This document shows positions 54,580-63,600 of a stretch of DNA of 64,000 nt, in pieces. The number at the start of each line of letters is the position of its first letter. The stretch's first letter is position 1. This DNA comes from G965197715 sp965247615. GTDB lineage: Bacteria; Chloroflexota; Dehalococcoidia; Lucifugimonadales; UBA1127. The stretch covers positions 558,001-622,000 of the forward strand of contig OZ252022.1 in assembly GCA_965247615.1 (NCBI GenBank), read 5' to 3'. Both the position numbers and the translations under genes were made by a program. The notes beneath the pieces are model-generated. The model did no database searches, was not told the DNA's origin, and was given only the letters and a program-made list of their open reading frames with translations.

Positions 54580-55827
54580 ATGGACCAACGAAGGCGCGTC
54601 GTCATCACCGGCATGGGGATCATGAGTCCCCTGGGTGAAGACGTGGACGTTTATTGGGATAACCTGGTAAACGGGCGTTCCGGAATCCGGCCGATGAGCC
54701 TCATCGATCCCTCGGCCTTTCCGTGTCGCGTCGCCGGTGAGGTGAGGAGCTTCGAGCCCGAGCGTTACATGGACGCCAAGGAGGCGCGCCGTATGGCCCG
54801 CTTCAGCCAATTGGCCGTTGCCGCGGCCCTCTGCGCGCGTGAGGACGCCGGGTTGGGCGGGGCCGCCCCGGACGCCGACCGCATGGGCATAGTCTTGGGC
54901 AACGGCATCGGGGGGATCCCCACAACGGAGGAGCAGTGCGGGGTGATGGGTCGGAAGGGCGGCATGCGCGTTTCGCCATACCTCATCCCGATGATTCTCC
55001 CCAACATGGCCGCCGCCAACGTGAGCCGGCTCCTTTGCCTTAAGGGCTACACCTCCACGGTCATCACCGCATGCGCGGCCGGGACGCAGGCCATCGGCGA
55101 CGCTGTTGAGGTGGTCCGCCATGGCCGAGCAGACGTCGTGTTCAGCGGCGGCTGTGAGGCCGGAATCACCCCCATCACGCTGGCCGGGTTCTGTGTCATC
55201 AGGGCCCTCACCTCCCACAACGAGGAGCCGGAGAAGGCCAGCCGCCCCTTCGACGTCAACCGGGACGGATTCGTGCCCGCCGAAGGCGCCGCCGTGCTGG
55301 TCCTGGAGGAGCTCCAGCACGCCCTCCGGCGCGGCGTCCGCATCTACGCCGAGGTCACCGGTGTGGGGGTCTCCTCCGACGCGGGGCATCAGGTGCATCC
55401 TGACGAGACAGGGGACGGCCCCGCGCGGGCCATGGCGCTTGCCCTCGCCGACGCCGAAGTCGCGCCGGAAGACGTGGACTATATCAACGCCCACGGGACC
55501 TCTACGCCCTTGAATGACGCCGCGGAGACCATGGCCATCAAGCGGGTCTTCGCCGATTCGGCCTACCGGGTGCCCATCAGCTCAACCAAGTCCATGGTGG
55601 GTCACGCCATGGGAGGGTCGGGGGCGGTGGAGGCCGTGGCTGTGGTCAAGACGATCGAGACGGGGACCATCCACCCCACCATCAACCTGGAGAACCCGGA
55701 CCCGGCCTGCGACCTGGACTACGTGCCCAACCAGGCGCGCCAGAAGGACACGCGCGTCGTCCTGTCAAACAGCTTCGGGTTCGGCGGTCAAAACGCCTGC
55801 CTGGTCTTCCGGAACTACGAGGAATGA
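54580..55827 (+). CDS. fabF: 3-oxoacyl-ACP synthase II
   Basis: The 415-residue protein starts at the ATG at 54580 ('MDQRRRVVITGMGIMSPLGE'). The Cys-His-His triad is visible: 'VITACAAGTQAIGDAVEVV', 'NAHGTSTPLNDAAETMAIK' and 'GHAMGGSGAVEAVAVVKTI'. The ending 'SNSFGFGGQNACLVF' is typical. It elongates fatty acyl-ACP with malonyl-ACP. No other fab genes are in the window. Confidence 0.93.
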   Translation: MDQRRRVVITGMGIMSPLGEDVDVYWDNLVNGRSGIRPMSLIDPSAFPCRVAGEVRSFEPERYMDAKEARRMARFSQLAVAAALCAREDAGLGGAAPDADRMGIVLGNGIGGIPTTEEQCGVMGRKGGMRVSPYLIPMILPNMAAANVSRLLCLKGYTSTVITACAAGTQAIGDAVEVVRHGRADVVFSGGCEAGITPITLAGFCVIRALTSHNEEPEKASRPFDVNRDGFVPAEGAAVLVLEELQHALRRGVRIYAEVTGVGVSSDAGHQVHPDETGDGPARAMALALADAEVAPEDVDYINAHGTSTPLNDAAETMAIKRVFADSAYRVPISSTKSMVGHAMGGSGAVEAVAVVKTIETGTIHPTINLENPDPACDLDYVPNQARQKDTRVVLSNSFGFGGQNACLVFRNYEE

Positions 55828-55881
55828 TCCATGCCTATGGGCCGGAGCCGTCTCTTCCGTGCCCGGGAACGGCGGTAATGC

Positions 55882-55911
55882 TTGACGTGATCGTTGGCCG
55901 GTGCCTATACT
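55882..55911 (+). promoter_or_regulatory. Sigma-70-type promoter upstream of pyrG
   Basis: TTGACG at 55882-55887, an 18-bp spacer and TATACT at 55906-55911. The transcript would start near the ACGGGCAG at 55912-55919, leaving a leader of about 165 bases before the pyrG ATG. The leader has a small AGTGT/ACACT hairpin near 56040 but no clear terminator. Confidence 0.65.
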
Positions 55912-56084
55912 ACGGGCAGTCTCCAGGGTTCCGTACCCCCACGTTGAGTTCCCCGTGAAGCAGAGCGGGTCCCACGCACCTTTGAGTCGTGTCCGGTGAT
56001 GCGGCCCTTCCCCATCGGTTCGGATCTCTCGGGTCCCTCAGTGTTTTTCTCCCACACTTTCCCATGAGGTAGGCGGCCAGTGGT

Positions 56085-57779
56085 ATGACGAAGTATATCT
56101 TCGTGACCGGTGGCGTGGTCAGCTCCGTTGGCAAGGGAGTCAGTGTCGCTTCCCTCGGACGCATCCTCAAGAACCAGGGCATCCGCGTCTCGGTCCTGAA
56201 GCTCGACCCCTATCTGAACGTGGACCCGGGAACCATGTCGCCGTACCAGCACGGCGAGGTCTTCGTCACCCGGGACGGCTGCGAGACGGACATGGACCTG
56301 GGGCACTACGAGCGCTTCATTGACATCAATCTCACCCGAACCTCCAACGTCACCGCCGGCCAGGTGTACAGCGACGTCATCTCCAAGGAGCGCCGCGGCG
56401 ACTACCTCGGCGGCACCATACAGGCCGTGCCGCACGTGACCAACACCATCAAAGACCACATCAAGGCCCTGGCTGAAGAGTCCCAGGCCGACGTCGTCGT
56501 GGTGGAGGTGGGCGGCACCGTCGGTGACATAGAGGGGCTGCCCTTTCTGGAGGCCATCCGGCAGATGCGCAACGACGTGGGCCGCAATAACGTCTACTAT
56601 ATCCACGTCACCCTGCTCCCCTACATCTCCTCCACCGGCGAGCTCAAGACCAAGCCCACGCAGCAGAGCGTCCGGGAGCTGCGCGGCATTGGGATTCAGC
56701 CGGACTGCATCATCTGCCGCGCCGACTTCCCCGTGCCGGAGGACACCAAGGACAAGATCGCATTCTTCTGCGACGTGAGCCGCAGTGCGGTGATCCCCCT
56801 GATGACGGCGGAGACGGCCTATGAGGTCCCCATCATCCTGCAGCAGGCGGGCCTGGGCGACCTGGTCACGCAGGCCCTGGACCTCCCGCAACGCGAGCTC
56901 GACCTGGCCGACTGGCGGGCCATGGTGGAGCGCATCAAGGCGACCAAGGAGCCCCTGGCCGTGGCCGTCGTCGGCAAGTACGCCGACCTCCCCGACGCCT
57001 ACATCTCCGTCAAGGAGGCGCTCAACCACGCGGCCTTGCCCTTCGAGAGGGACGTCCACATCCAGTGGATCCCATCCGAGGAGCTGGAGAAGGACGGAGT
57101 CGACGCCATCCTGGACCGCGCCTGCGGCATCGTCGTGCCGGGCGGCTTCGGCACCCGGGGCGTCGACGGCATGCTCGTGGCCGCGCGGTACGCCCGCGAG
57201 CACCGCGTCCCCTACCTCGGCCTGTGCCTCGGCATGCAGCTCATGGTCGTCGACGCGGCCCGAAGCTGCGCCGGCCTTCACGGCGCCCACTCCACGGAGT
57301 TCGATCCCGACACGCCCCATCCCGTCATCGACCTCATGCCGGAGCAGCGCGCCGTTACCGACATGGGCGGCACCATGCGCCTCGGCCTCTACCCCTGCGA
57401 CCTTGTCGGGGGGACACGGGCGCAGCGCGCCTACGACGTCCCCCGCGTCGAGGAGCGCCACCGCCATCGCTTCGAGTTCAACAACGAGTACCGTGAGGTC
57501 CTGGAGGAGGCGGGCCTCCGCCTCAGCGGCCTCTCGCCCGACGGCCGCCTGGTGGAGATCGCGGAGGTCGCCGACCATCCCTTCATGCTGGGCACCCAGT
57601 TCCACCCGGAGTTTCTCTCGCGCCCCAACCGGCCGCACCCACTCTTCGAGGCTTTCGTGGGGGCCGCCATCAACATCGTGCGCGAGGGCGGGCAGCCGCC
57701 CCTGCCCCTGCAGGCGGAGGCGACGCCCGACGCCGCGAAGCGCCAACCTGTCCAGCCCGCCGCCCGGCGTATGCTATAG
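56085..57779 (+). CDS. pyrG: CTP synthase
   Basis: The protein has 564 residues. The synthetase domain begins 'TKYIFVTGGVVSSVGKGVSV' (P-loop) and includes 'KLDPYLNVDPGTMSPYQHGE'. The C-terminal class I glutaminase domain has the nucleophile Cys in 'YLGLCLGMQLMVVDAAR' and the His-Glu pair in 'GTQFHPEFLSRPN'. It makes CTP from UTP, ATP and glutamine. The next gene, fsa, starts 16 bp later. Confidence 0.97.
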   Translation: MTKYIFVTGGVVSSVGKGVSVASLGRILKNQGIRVSVLKLDPYLNVDPGTMSPYQHGEVFVTRDGCETDMDLGHYERFIDINLTRTSNVTAGQVYSDVISKERRGDYLGGTIQAVPHVTNTIKDHIKALAEESQADVVVVEVGGTVGDIEGLPFLEAIRQMRNDVGRNNVYYIHVTLLPYISSTGELKTKPTQQSVRELRGIGIQPDCIICRADFPVPEDTKDKIAFFCDVSRSAVIPLMTAETAYEVPIILQQAGLGDLVTQALDLPQRELDLADWRAMVERIKATKEPLAVAVVGKYADLPDAYISVKEALNHAALPFERDVHIQWIPSEELEKDGVDAILDRACGIVVPGGFGTRGVDGMLVAARYAREHRVPYLGLCLGMQLMVVDAARSCAGLHGAHSTEFDPDTPHPVIDLMPEQRAVTDMGGTMRLGLYPCDLVGGTRAQRAYDVPRVEERHRHRFEFNNEYREVLEEAGLRLSGLSPDGRLVEIAEVADHPFMLGTQFHPEFLSRPNRPHPLFEAFVGAAINIVREGGQPPLPLQAEATPDAAKRQPVQPAARRML

Positions 57780-57794
57780 TTGAGGAGCCGGCAC

Positions 57795-58460
57795 ATGGAG
57801 TTCTTCCTGGACACCGCAAACCTCGATGAGGTCCGCCGCGCCGCCCAGTTCGGTTTCATCCAGGGCGTGACGACCAACCCCTCTCTCGCGGCCAAGGAGA
57901 GCATCGGCGACCTGGAGAGCTACCAGGCGGCCGTCCTTGAGATTGCGCAGGTCATCGACGGCCCCATCTCCGTCGAAGTCACCGCCCTGGACGCGGAGGG
58001 CATGGTGGAGCAGGCCGCGCAGATCGTCACCTGGCACCCCAACGTCGTCGTCAAGCTGCCGAGCACCACGGAGGGCTTCCAGGCCATGCACGCCGTCGCG
58101 CAGACCGGCGCGCCCATCAACCAGACCCTGTGCTTCTCCGTCAACCAGGCCCTGCTGGGCGCACGGGCGGGCGCCACCTACGTCAGCCCCTTCGTGGGGC
58201 GACTGGACGACGCGGGCCACGACGGCATGGCCGTGGTCGCCGACATCGTGTCCATCTTCCGCAGCTACGGCATCGCCACCAAGGTGTTGGCGGCGAGCAT
58301 CCGCCACCCGCTCCACTGCGTCGCTGCCGCCCGCGCGGGCGCCGACGTCGCCACGGTCCCCTTCAACGTGCTGATGCAGATGACGCAGCACCCCTTGACG
58401 GACGTTGGCATGGCCCGCTTCACGCAGGACTGGCAGGCCGCGTCCAAGGCCCGCGGGTAG
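57795..58460 (+). CDS. fsa: Transaldolase / fructose-6-phosphate aldolase family
   Basis: The 221-residue protein starts at the ATG at 57795 after GAGGAG. 'MEFFLDTANLDEVRRAAQFG', 'GVTTNPSLAAKE', the Schiff-base Lys in 'NVVVKLPSTTEGFQAMH', 'SPFVGRLDDAGHDGM' and 'KVLAASIRHPLHC' match the short (about 220-residue) TalC/FSA class. Whether it is a true transaldolase or an FSA is not decided by sequence here. Confidence 0.92.
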   Translation: MEFFLDTANLDEVRRAAQFGFIQGVTTNPSLAAKESIGDLESYQAAVLEIAQVIDGPISVEVTALDAEGMVEQAAQIVTWHPNVVVKLPSTTEGFQAMHAVAQTGAPINQTLCFSVNQALLGARAGATYVSPFVGRLDDAGHDGMAVVADIVSIFRSYGIATKVLAASIRHPLHCVAAARAGADVATVPFNVLMQMTQHPLTDVGMARFTQDWQAASKARG

Positions 58461-58596
58461 GCGCCGGGCCGACCCGCCCCGAATGATGCCAATCCCACCG
58501 GGCGGCCGCCCCTCCGGGCGCACCCGGGTGTACAGCCCTCAGTGAGAGGTTTGCCATGAGGGTACTCAATACCGATGACTCCCCAGAGAGAGCGCG

Positions 58597-59859
58597 ATGA
58601 ACCTGACAGAGCTTGAGACCAAGACCAACGAGGAGTTGGCCGCCCTGGCCAAGGAGCTGGGCGTCGAGAACGGCAACCAGCGCCGGGACGAGTTGGTCAT
58701 CCACCTGCTCGAGGCGTTCGCGCACAAGCAGGGCATCATCGCGGCGACGGGCCTCCTCGAGATCATGGGCGAGGGCTACGGCTTCCTGCGACAGCGCGCC
58801 CTCCGCGCCGGTGCGGGCGACGTCTACATCTCGCAGTCCCAGATCCGGCGCTTCGGGCTGCGCACGGGCGACCAGGTCACCGGCCACGTCCGCTCCCCCA
58901 AGGACGGCGAGCGCTACTTCGGGCTGATCCGCGTGGAGGCGATCAACGGCATGGAGCCGGACCGCACGCGGACGCGCATCTCCTTCGACAACCTGACGCC
59001 GGTCTACCCCACGCGCCAGCTCATGCTGGAGACGGGCCCCAACAACCTGACCCAGCGCGTCATCGACGTTGTGGCGCCCATCGGGCGGGGGCAGCGCGCG
59101 CTCATCGTGTCACCTCCCAAGGCGGGCAAGACGTTCTTCCTCAAGGACATCGCGAACGGCGTCACCTTCAACCACCCCGACGTCGACGTCATGGTGGTCC
59201 TCGCCGGCGAGCGCCCGGAGGAGGTCACCGACATCCAGCGCTCGGTGCGCGGCGAGGTCTTCGCGTCCACCTTCGACGACCCCGTGGAGGACCACTGCCG
59301 CATCGCGGAGGTCTCCCTCGAGCGCGCCAAGCGCCTCGTCGAGGCCGGCAAGCACGTCGTGCTCCTCCTCGACAGCCTCACCCGCCTCGTCCGCGCCTAC
59401 AACCTCGCCCTCCCCTCGACGGGCCGCACGCTCTCCGGCGGCATCGACCCCTCCGCCCTCTACCCCCCCAAGCGCTTCTTCGGCGCGGCCCGCAGCACCG
59501 AGGACGGCGGCAGCCTGACGATCATCGCCACGTGCCTCATCGACACGGGCAGCCGCATGGACGAGGTCATCTACGAGGAGTTCAAGGGCACGGGCAACTG
59601 CGAGATTCACCTCGACCGCCGCCTCGCCGAACGCCGCGTCTTCCCCGCCATCGACATCCCCCGCTCCAGCACCCGCCGCGAGGAGCTCCTCTTCGCGCCC
59701 ACGACCCTCAAGCAGGCGTGGCTCCTGCGCCGCATGGTCTCCATGGTCTCCGGCGGCGAGTCCAACGACGCCACGGAGCGGGTCCTGGAGCGCATGAGCA
59801 AGAGCAAGACCAACAAGGAGTTCCTCACCAGCCTCGCCACCCAGAGCGGCCAGGGGTGA
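58597..59859 (+). CDS. rho: Transcription termination factor Rho
   Basis: The protein has 420 residues. The N-terminal Rho-N helices ('TNEELAALAKELGVENGNQR'), the RNA-binding OB fold ('GYGFLRQRALRAGAGDVYIS', 'GDQVTGHVRSPKDGERYFGL') and the ATPase core with Walker A 'PPKAGKTFFLKDIAN' and 'VVLLLDSLTRLVRAYN' are intact, with 'LSGGIDPSALYPPKRFFGAA'. The hexameric RNA helicase ends transcription. Its own promoter was not identified. Confidence 0.97.
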   Translation: MNLTELETKTNEELAALAKELGVENGNQRRDELVIHLLEAFAHKQGIIAATGLLEIMGEGYGFLRQRALRAGAGDVYISQSQIRRFGLRTGDQVTGHVRSPKDGERYFGLIRVEAINGMEPDRTRTRISFDNLTPVYPTRQLMLETGPNNLTQRVIDVVAPIGRGQRALIVSPPKAGKTFFLKDIANGVTFNHPDVDVMVVLAGERPEEVTDIQRSVRGEVFASTFDDPVEDHCRIAEVSLERAKRLVEAGKHVVLLLDSLTRLVRAYNLALPSTGRTLSGGIDPSALYPPKRFFGAARSTEDGGSLTIIATCLIDTGSRMDEVIYEEFKGTGNCEIHLDRRLAERRVFPAIDIPRSSTRREELLFAPTTLKQAWLLRRMVSMVSGGESNDATERVLERMSKSKTNKEFLTSLATQSGQG

Positions 59860-59881
59860 CGCCACCCCGCCACCGCCCTGG

Positions 59882-60104
59882 ATTCCCGCCTGCGGAGACC
59901 TTTGCACAACCGTCATTCTCGCACCCACCCGCCGTCATTCCCGCACCTCCCCCACCGTCATTCCCGCGAAAGCGGGAATCCAGGGTGGGGCCCCAGGCTG
60001 GCGGGGCCTGCTTCACTTTCACGACCTCGCCCTCCACGGGGAGTTACGCAAAGGTCTCCCTGCGCGGGAATGACGAGGGGGTGGGTGCGGGAATGACGGT
60101 GTAG
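59882..60104. repeat. MITE-like inverted repeat with internal GTCATTCCCGC units
   Basis: GGAGACCTTTGC at 59894-59905 and its exact reverse complement at 60048-60059 form 12-bp perfect terminal arms, extendable to about 24 bp with a few mismatches (59882-59905 and 60048-60071). Inside and just outside lie at least five copies of GTCATTCNCGC or its complement, including the palindrome TTCCCGCGAAAGCGGGAA near 59966. Similar elements are scattered through many bacterial genomes. It lies directly after rho, where it may also act in transcript ends. There is no coding capacity. Confidence 0.7.
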
Positions 60105-60600
60105 GGGGCTCTTGACACCGACGCCAAACTGGAGTAGCGTGGGTGGCGATTTGGGGGTGGGAATGCCCTCGTATCCCCTGGCTGCCGCGTGGGCGAGTGG
60201 GCGGCGGACCTGGGGACCAAAGGAGACGCCGAATGGCGAGTAGATGCTTCCCTCGTTGGGGGACGGCGACTGCGCGTACGAGCGCCGGGAACTTTTCCCA
60301 TCCCCACTTCGTTATACACCCTGTAGGGCTCCTCCGGGGGACCTGTGCAGGGAACGCCTACGCCGCGCCCCATGGCAGCGGCGGGGCCTCGTTGCAGAGC
60401 CGGGGTGACCTGCCCAAGGTGCGTCGGCTCTATAGATTCAGGAGGTGCCGAGTGAAAGGACAGTCCGCCAACGGCATGTGTTGCGCAAGCCTCGCCCGGC
60501 CAGGCCCGTCATGAGGGCCAACGGCGGCGCGGCGGGCCCCGGCCCTCCGGGCGACCCACACCACGGGTCCCACATCCAGACACGAAGCAAGGAGAAGGAC
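60105..60600. other. Intergenic stretch upstream of the giant secreted protein
   Basis: No convincing gene was found in these ~500 bp. A TTGACA at 60112-60117 with TAGCGT 17 bp later (60135-60140) is a possible weak promoter for the downstream gene, leaving a leader of ~450 bases. Confidence 0.4.
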
Positions 60601-63600
60601 ATGAGAACAGGGGTAATCAAGGCATCAGCAGCTCTGTTTGCGCTGGCCCTGCTCGTCGGGGTCTTTGGGCTGAACACCCAGCCCACGCAGGCGATCCTGG
60701 TCGTGGACATCAGCTCAGACTGGGCCTCCGTTCCCGCGGCGCGGGCGGGCTATACGGTGGGGGCTCTGAGTGGTGCCACGGGACTCGTGACTCAGGGCGG
60801 CGAAAATACGGAGGCTGCAATTCGGCTGGGGGCAGTCGTCAATGCAGACGGAGAGACAACCCTGAATCTGCTAAGGTTTCTGGTCGGGGGCGACCTGAAG
60901 GGCGATTGGCTGGAGGTCCTCTCCGGGCCCGGCGCGGGTAAGGCGGGCTACATCAAAGCGCACGATAGGGTGGACGCCGTCCCCAACACCCACGCTACAG
61001 GCGACAATTCGCGGAACGCATACGGAGCCATCACCTTCGATGGCACGCCGGGCCTGAGTCTCGCGACAACCGATTTGGCTGACGGAACCGTCTTTCAGAT
61101 TGTCGAGGAAAACCCGACCCGCACCGTCGCGTTGGAGATCTATCACGACGATGTGACGGATGGTGCTCCCGTTGTGATAGGTGTCCAGAATTCCGGCGTC
61201 GGTGAGTCGAAAGATTTCTCGTACGTGTGGGCAGGAACTAGCGTTGGCGCATCTTCTGGTGCTCCCGCGATCTTCAAGTTTGACCTGGCTGCCCGGAACA
61301 AATTCGGCACGCGGACGGTTGCCGGAGTGGCGACGACCGATGGTACCACTGCTACGGTCTTGGACTCTGACCGAGACGAACCGGACGGCTACTGGGTGGG
61401 CCGTACTATAACCGTGGGTGATGAAGAGCGGCTGATTACCGGCTTTGTCTCAAGTACTGGTAGTATCGCGGTTACTCCCGCCTTCGGTACTGTTGTCGTT
61501 GCCTCCACTGCGTACACCATCAACATCGTAGAGGTCCCCGCCTACGAGGACCAGACGGCAACCTTCCAGTACAGCATCTACCGTCGGCCTACGACGACGG
61601 ACAAGATCGGCCCCATCATCTCCTCCGTGAGCCCCGTCAAGGGCGCGGTCGTCCAGGACGGCGAGATCGTGTTCCAGGCCGACATCATCGACGTGAGCTC
61701 CGGCTTCACCAGTGACGAAGACAATCTGGAGGCTGAGACGGCGATCGCCGACGGCTGGATAGCCCTGGAGGTACTGGGGAACATCATCGCCGGCGACGAC
61801 GTGACGTGGACCAAGATCAGCGACGGATGGCGCATGACCTACGAGAGCAGCTACGGCACACCGGACCAGACCGTTCCCCTCCCCTGGCGCATCATCGCCC
61901 GGGACCGGGCCGGCGCGCAGTCCATCCAGGACCATACCTCTTCGTCCAATCTGATTACCGTGGACGGAGATGACCCGGAAGCCGTAACCACCGGCAGCCG
62001 TGCGGGCGTCCCGGGCGGCATCACGCTGCAGAGCCGCACCGGCGACAACTGGCGGGCGTCCAACAAGGAGAATGAGCGGTGGCGCTCAGGCGGGACGGGA
62101 AGTCACATCGTGCCGATCAGAAAGAAGTCGGAGAACCGCAGGGGCGTCCTGGTAGTCTTCAACGAGGCGGGGGGCTTGGACGTGGGCTCCGTGGATGCCT
62201 CGGACTTCTCGGTGGACGGACAGACGCCCTCCTCCGTGACCGTGGTGGACGTGATTGAGGACAGCAAGAGTGCCCCGGACTCCAAGGTGCGGCGGCCGCA
62301 GGAGGTCTTCCTGCTCATGGCGGCCAACCTGCCCTCGGACGGCAAGGACGCCGACGACAACCGGCTTGAGGTTGTGCTGAGCGGCACCGTCCGGGACGTT
62401 GCCGGCAACAGCGCTTCCTCGGCGACGATCCCGCTGGCGGACGGCATCCCGCCCCGGGTAACGGTGGTGATTGACGACGCGGACATGTTCGACCAAGAAG
62501 AGGTGACCGTCCAGGTGAGCGTGGACGAGACGCTGCTCGCAGCCCCGACGCTGACGGTGAGGCAGTCGATCAGCACCTCATTGAACGACGCTGACGAGAA
62601 TGTGAGTACGAGATTCGTCTCGCCCGTCGTGAACAATACGGCGTCGCAGGCCTACGAGGTGGACATCGCGGTCGATGATAGCGGCGCGGTGCCCGAGCCG
62701 AACCAGGCGGCGCTGATCAGCATCGTCGTAAACGCGTTGGACGTGGCCTCGAACGAGGAGGAGGTGGGTGACGACGACGACTGGACTCAGGCCGGCGCGT
62801 TCACCTTCGAGCTGGACCCGGAGCTGAACAACAGCAGGGAGCCGGCGATCACGGTGGCCGGCCAGAAGATATTCGGTGGCAAGATGATCGACGCCAAGGG
62901 CGCGGTCACGAGTGACGACGCGGAGATTGAGGCGGTCGACCCGCTGCTGATCACCATCGACTTCAGCCGCGAGTGCGCCGAGGACCTCCTGGACGGCAAC
63001 ACCACGGACGGGTGCCAGGACGGCGGCGAGGAGAAGGAGTACGCCGGCGACTCGCACAAGACCGTGCAGCTGAGCGGCGTGGACGTGGACGTGGACCTGG
63101 CGGACGGCAGCGGCGCGAGCCCGGACTTTAGCGTCAGCAGTTCCGACAACATCACGTACACGCTCTCCGTGCGTAACCCGCCGGTGGGCGACTACACGGT
63201 TTCGTTCAGGGCCGCGGACGAGGCCGGCAACGTGTCGCTGAACGCCGGCGCTGCTATCGCGGACACGCTTGAGAGCGAGTTCGTGGTGAAGGCGGCGGTG
63301 GCCACGGAGCTGCGTTTGGACCCGGGCTGGAACCTGATCTCCCTCCCATTCCAGCCTGCCAACCCCAGCATCAACTCGGTGCTGCCGGAGAACCATCCGG
63401 CGAGCCTGGTTATGAGCTATGACAACGCGTCCGGGCTGTGGGTTGTGTCCCGGCGCGACCCCGGGACGGGGATGTTCACGGGCGACGTGTCGCAGTTGGT
63501 CGCGACCACCGCGTACTTCGTCTTCACGGACAGCCTTGAGCCCATCAAGCTGATCCGGCCGGGCCTGGCCACCGCCGCCGCTGCGCCGGCAATTCCGAGC

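Noticed and set aside
55905..57746. A 613-codon minus-strand frame opposite pyrG
   Set aside because: It is antisense to a complete, motif-rich CTP synthase gene and has low-complexity composition.
59890..60100. The GTCATTCCCGC repeats as a CRISPR array
   Set aside because: The units are only about 11 bp, occur in both orientations with irregular spacing, and no cas genes are present.
60143..60514. A 123-codon plus-strand frame upstream of the giant secreted protein
   Set aside because: Composition is unlike the neighbours, there is no ribosome site and no recognisable domain, so it is treated as non-coding.
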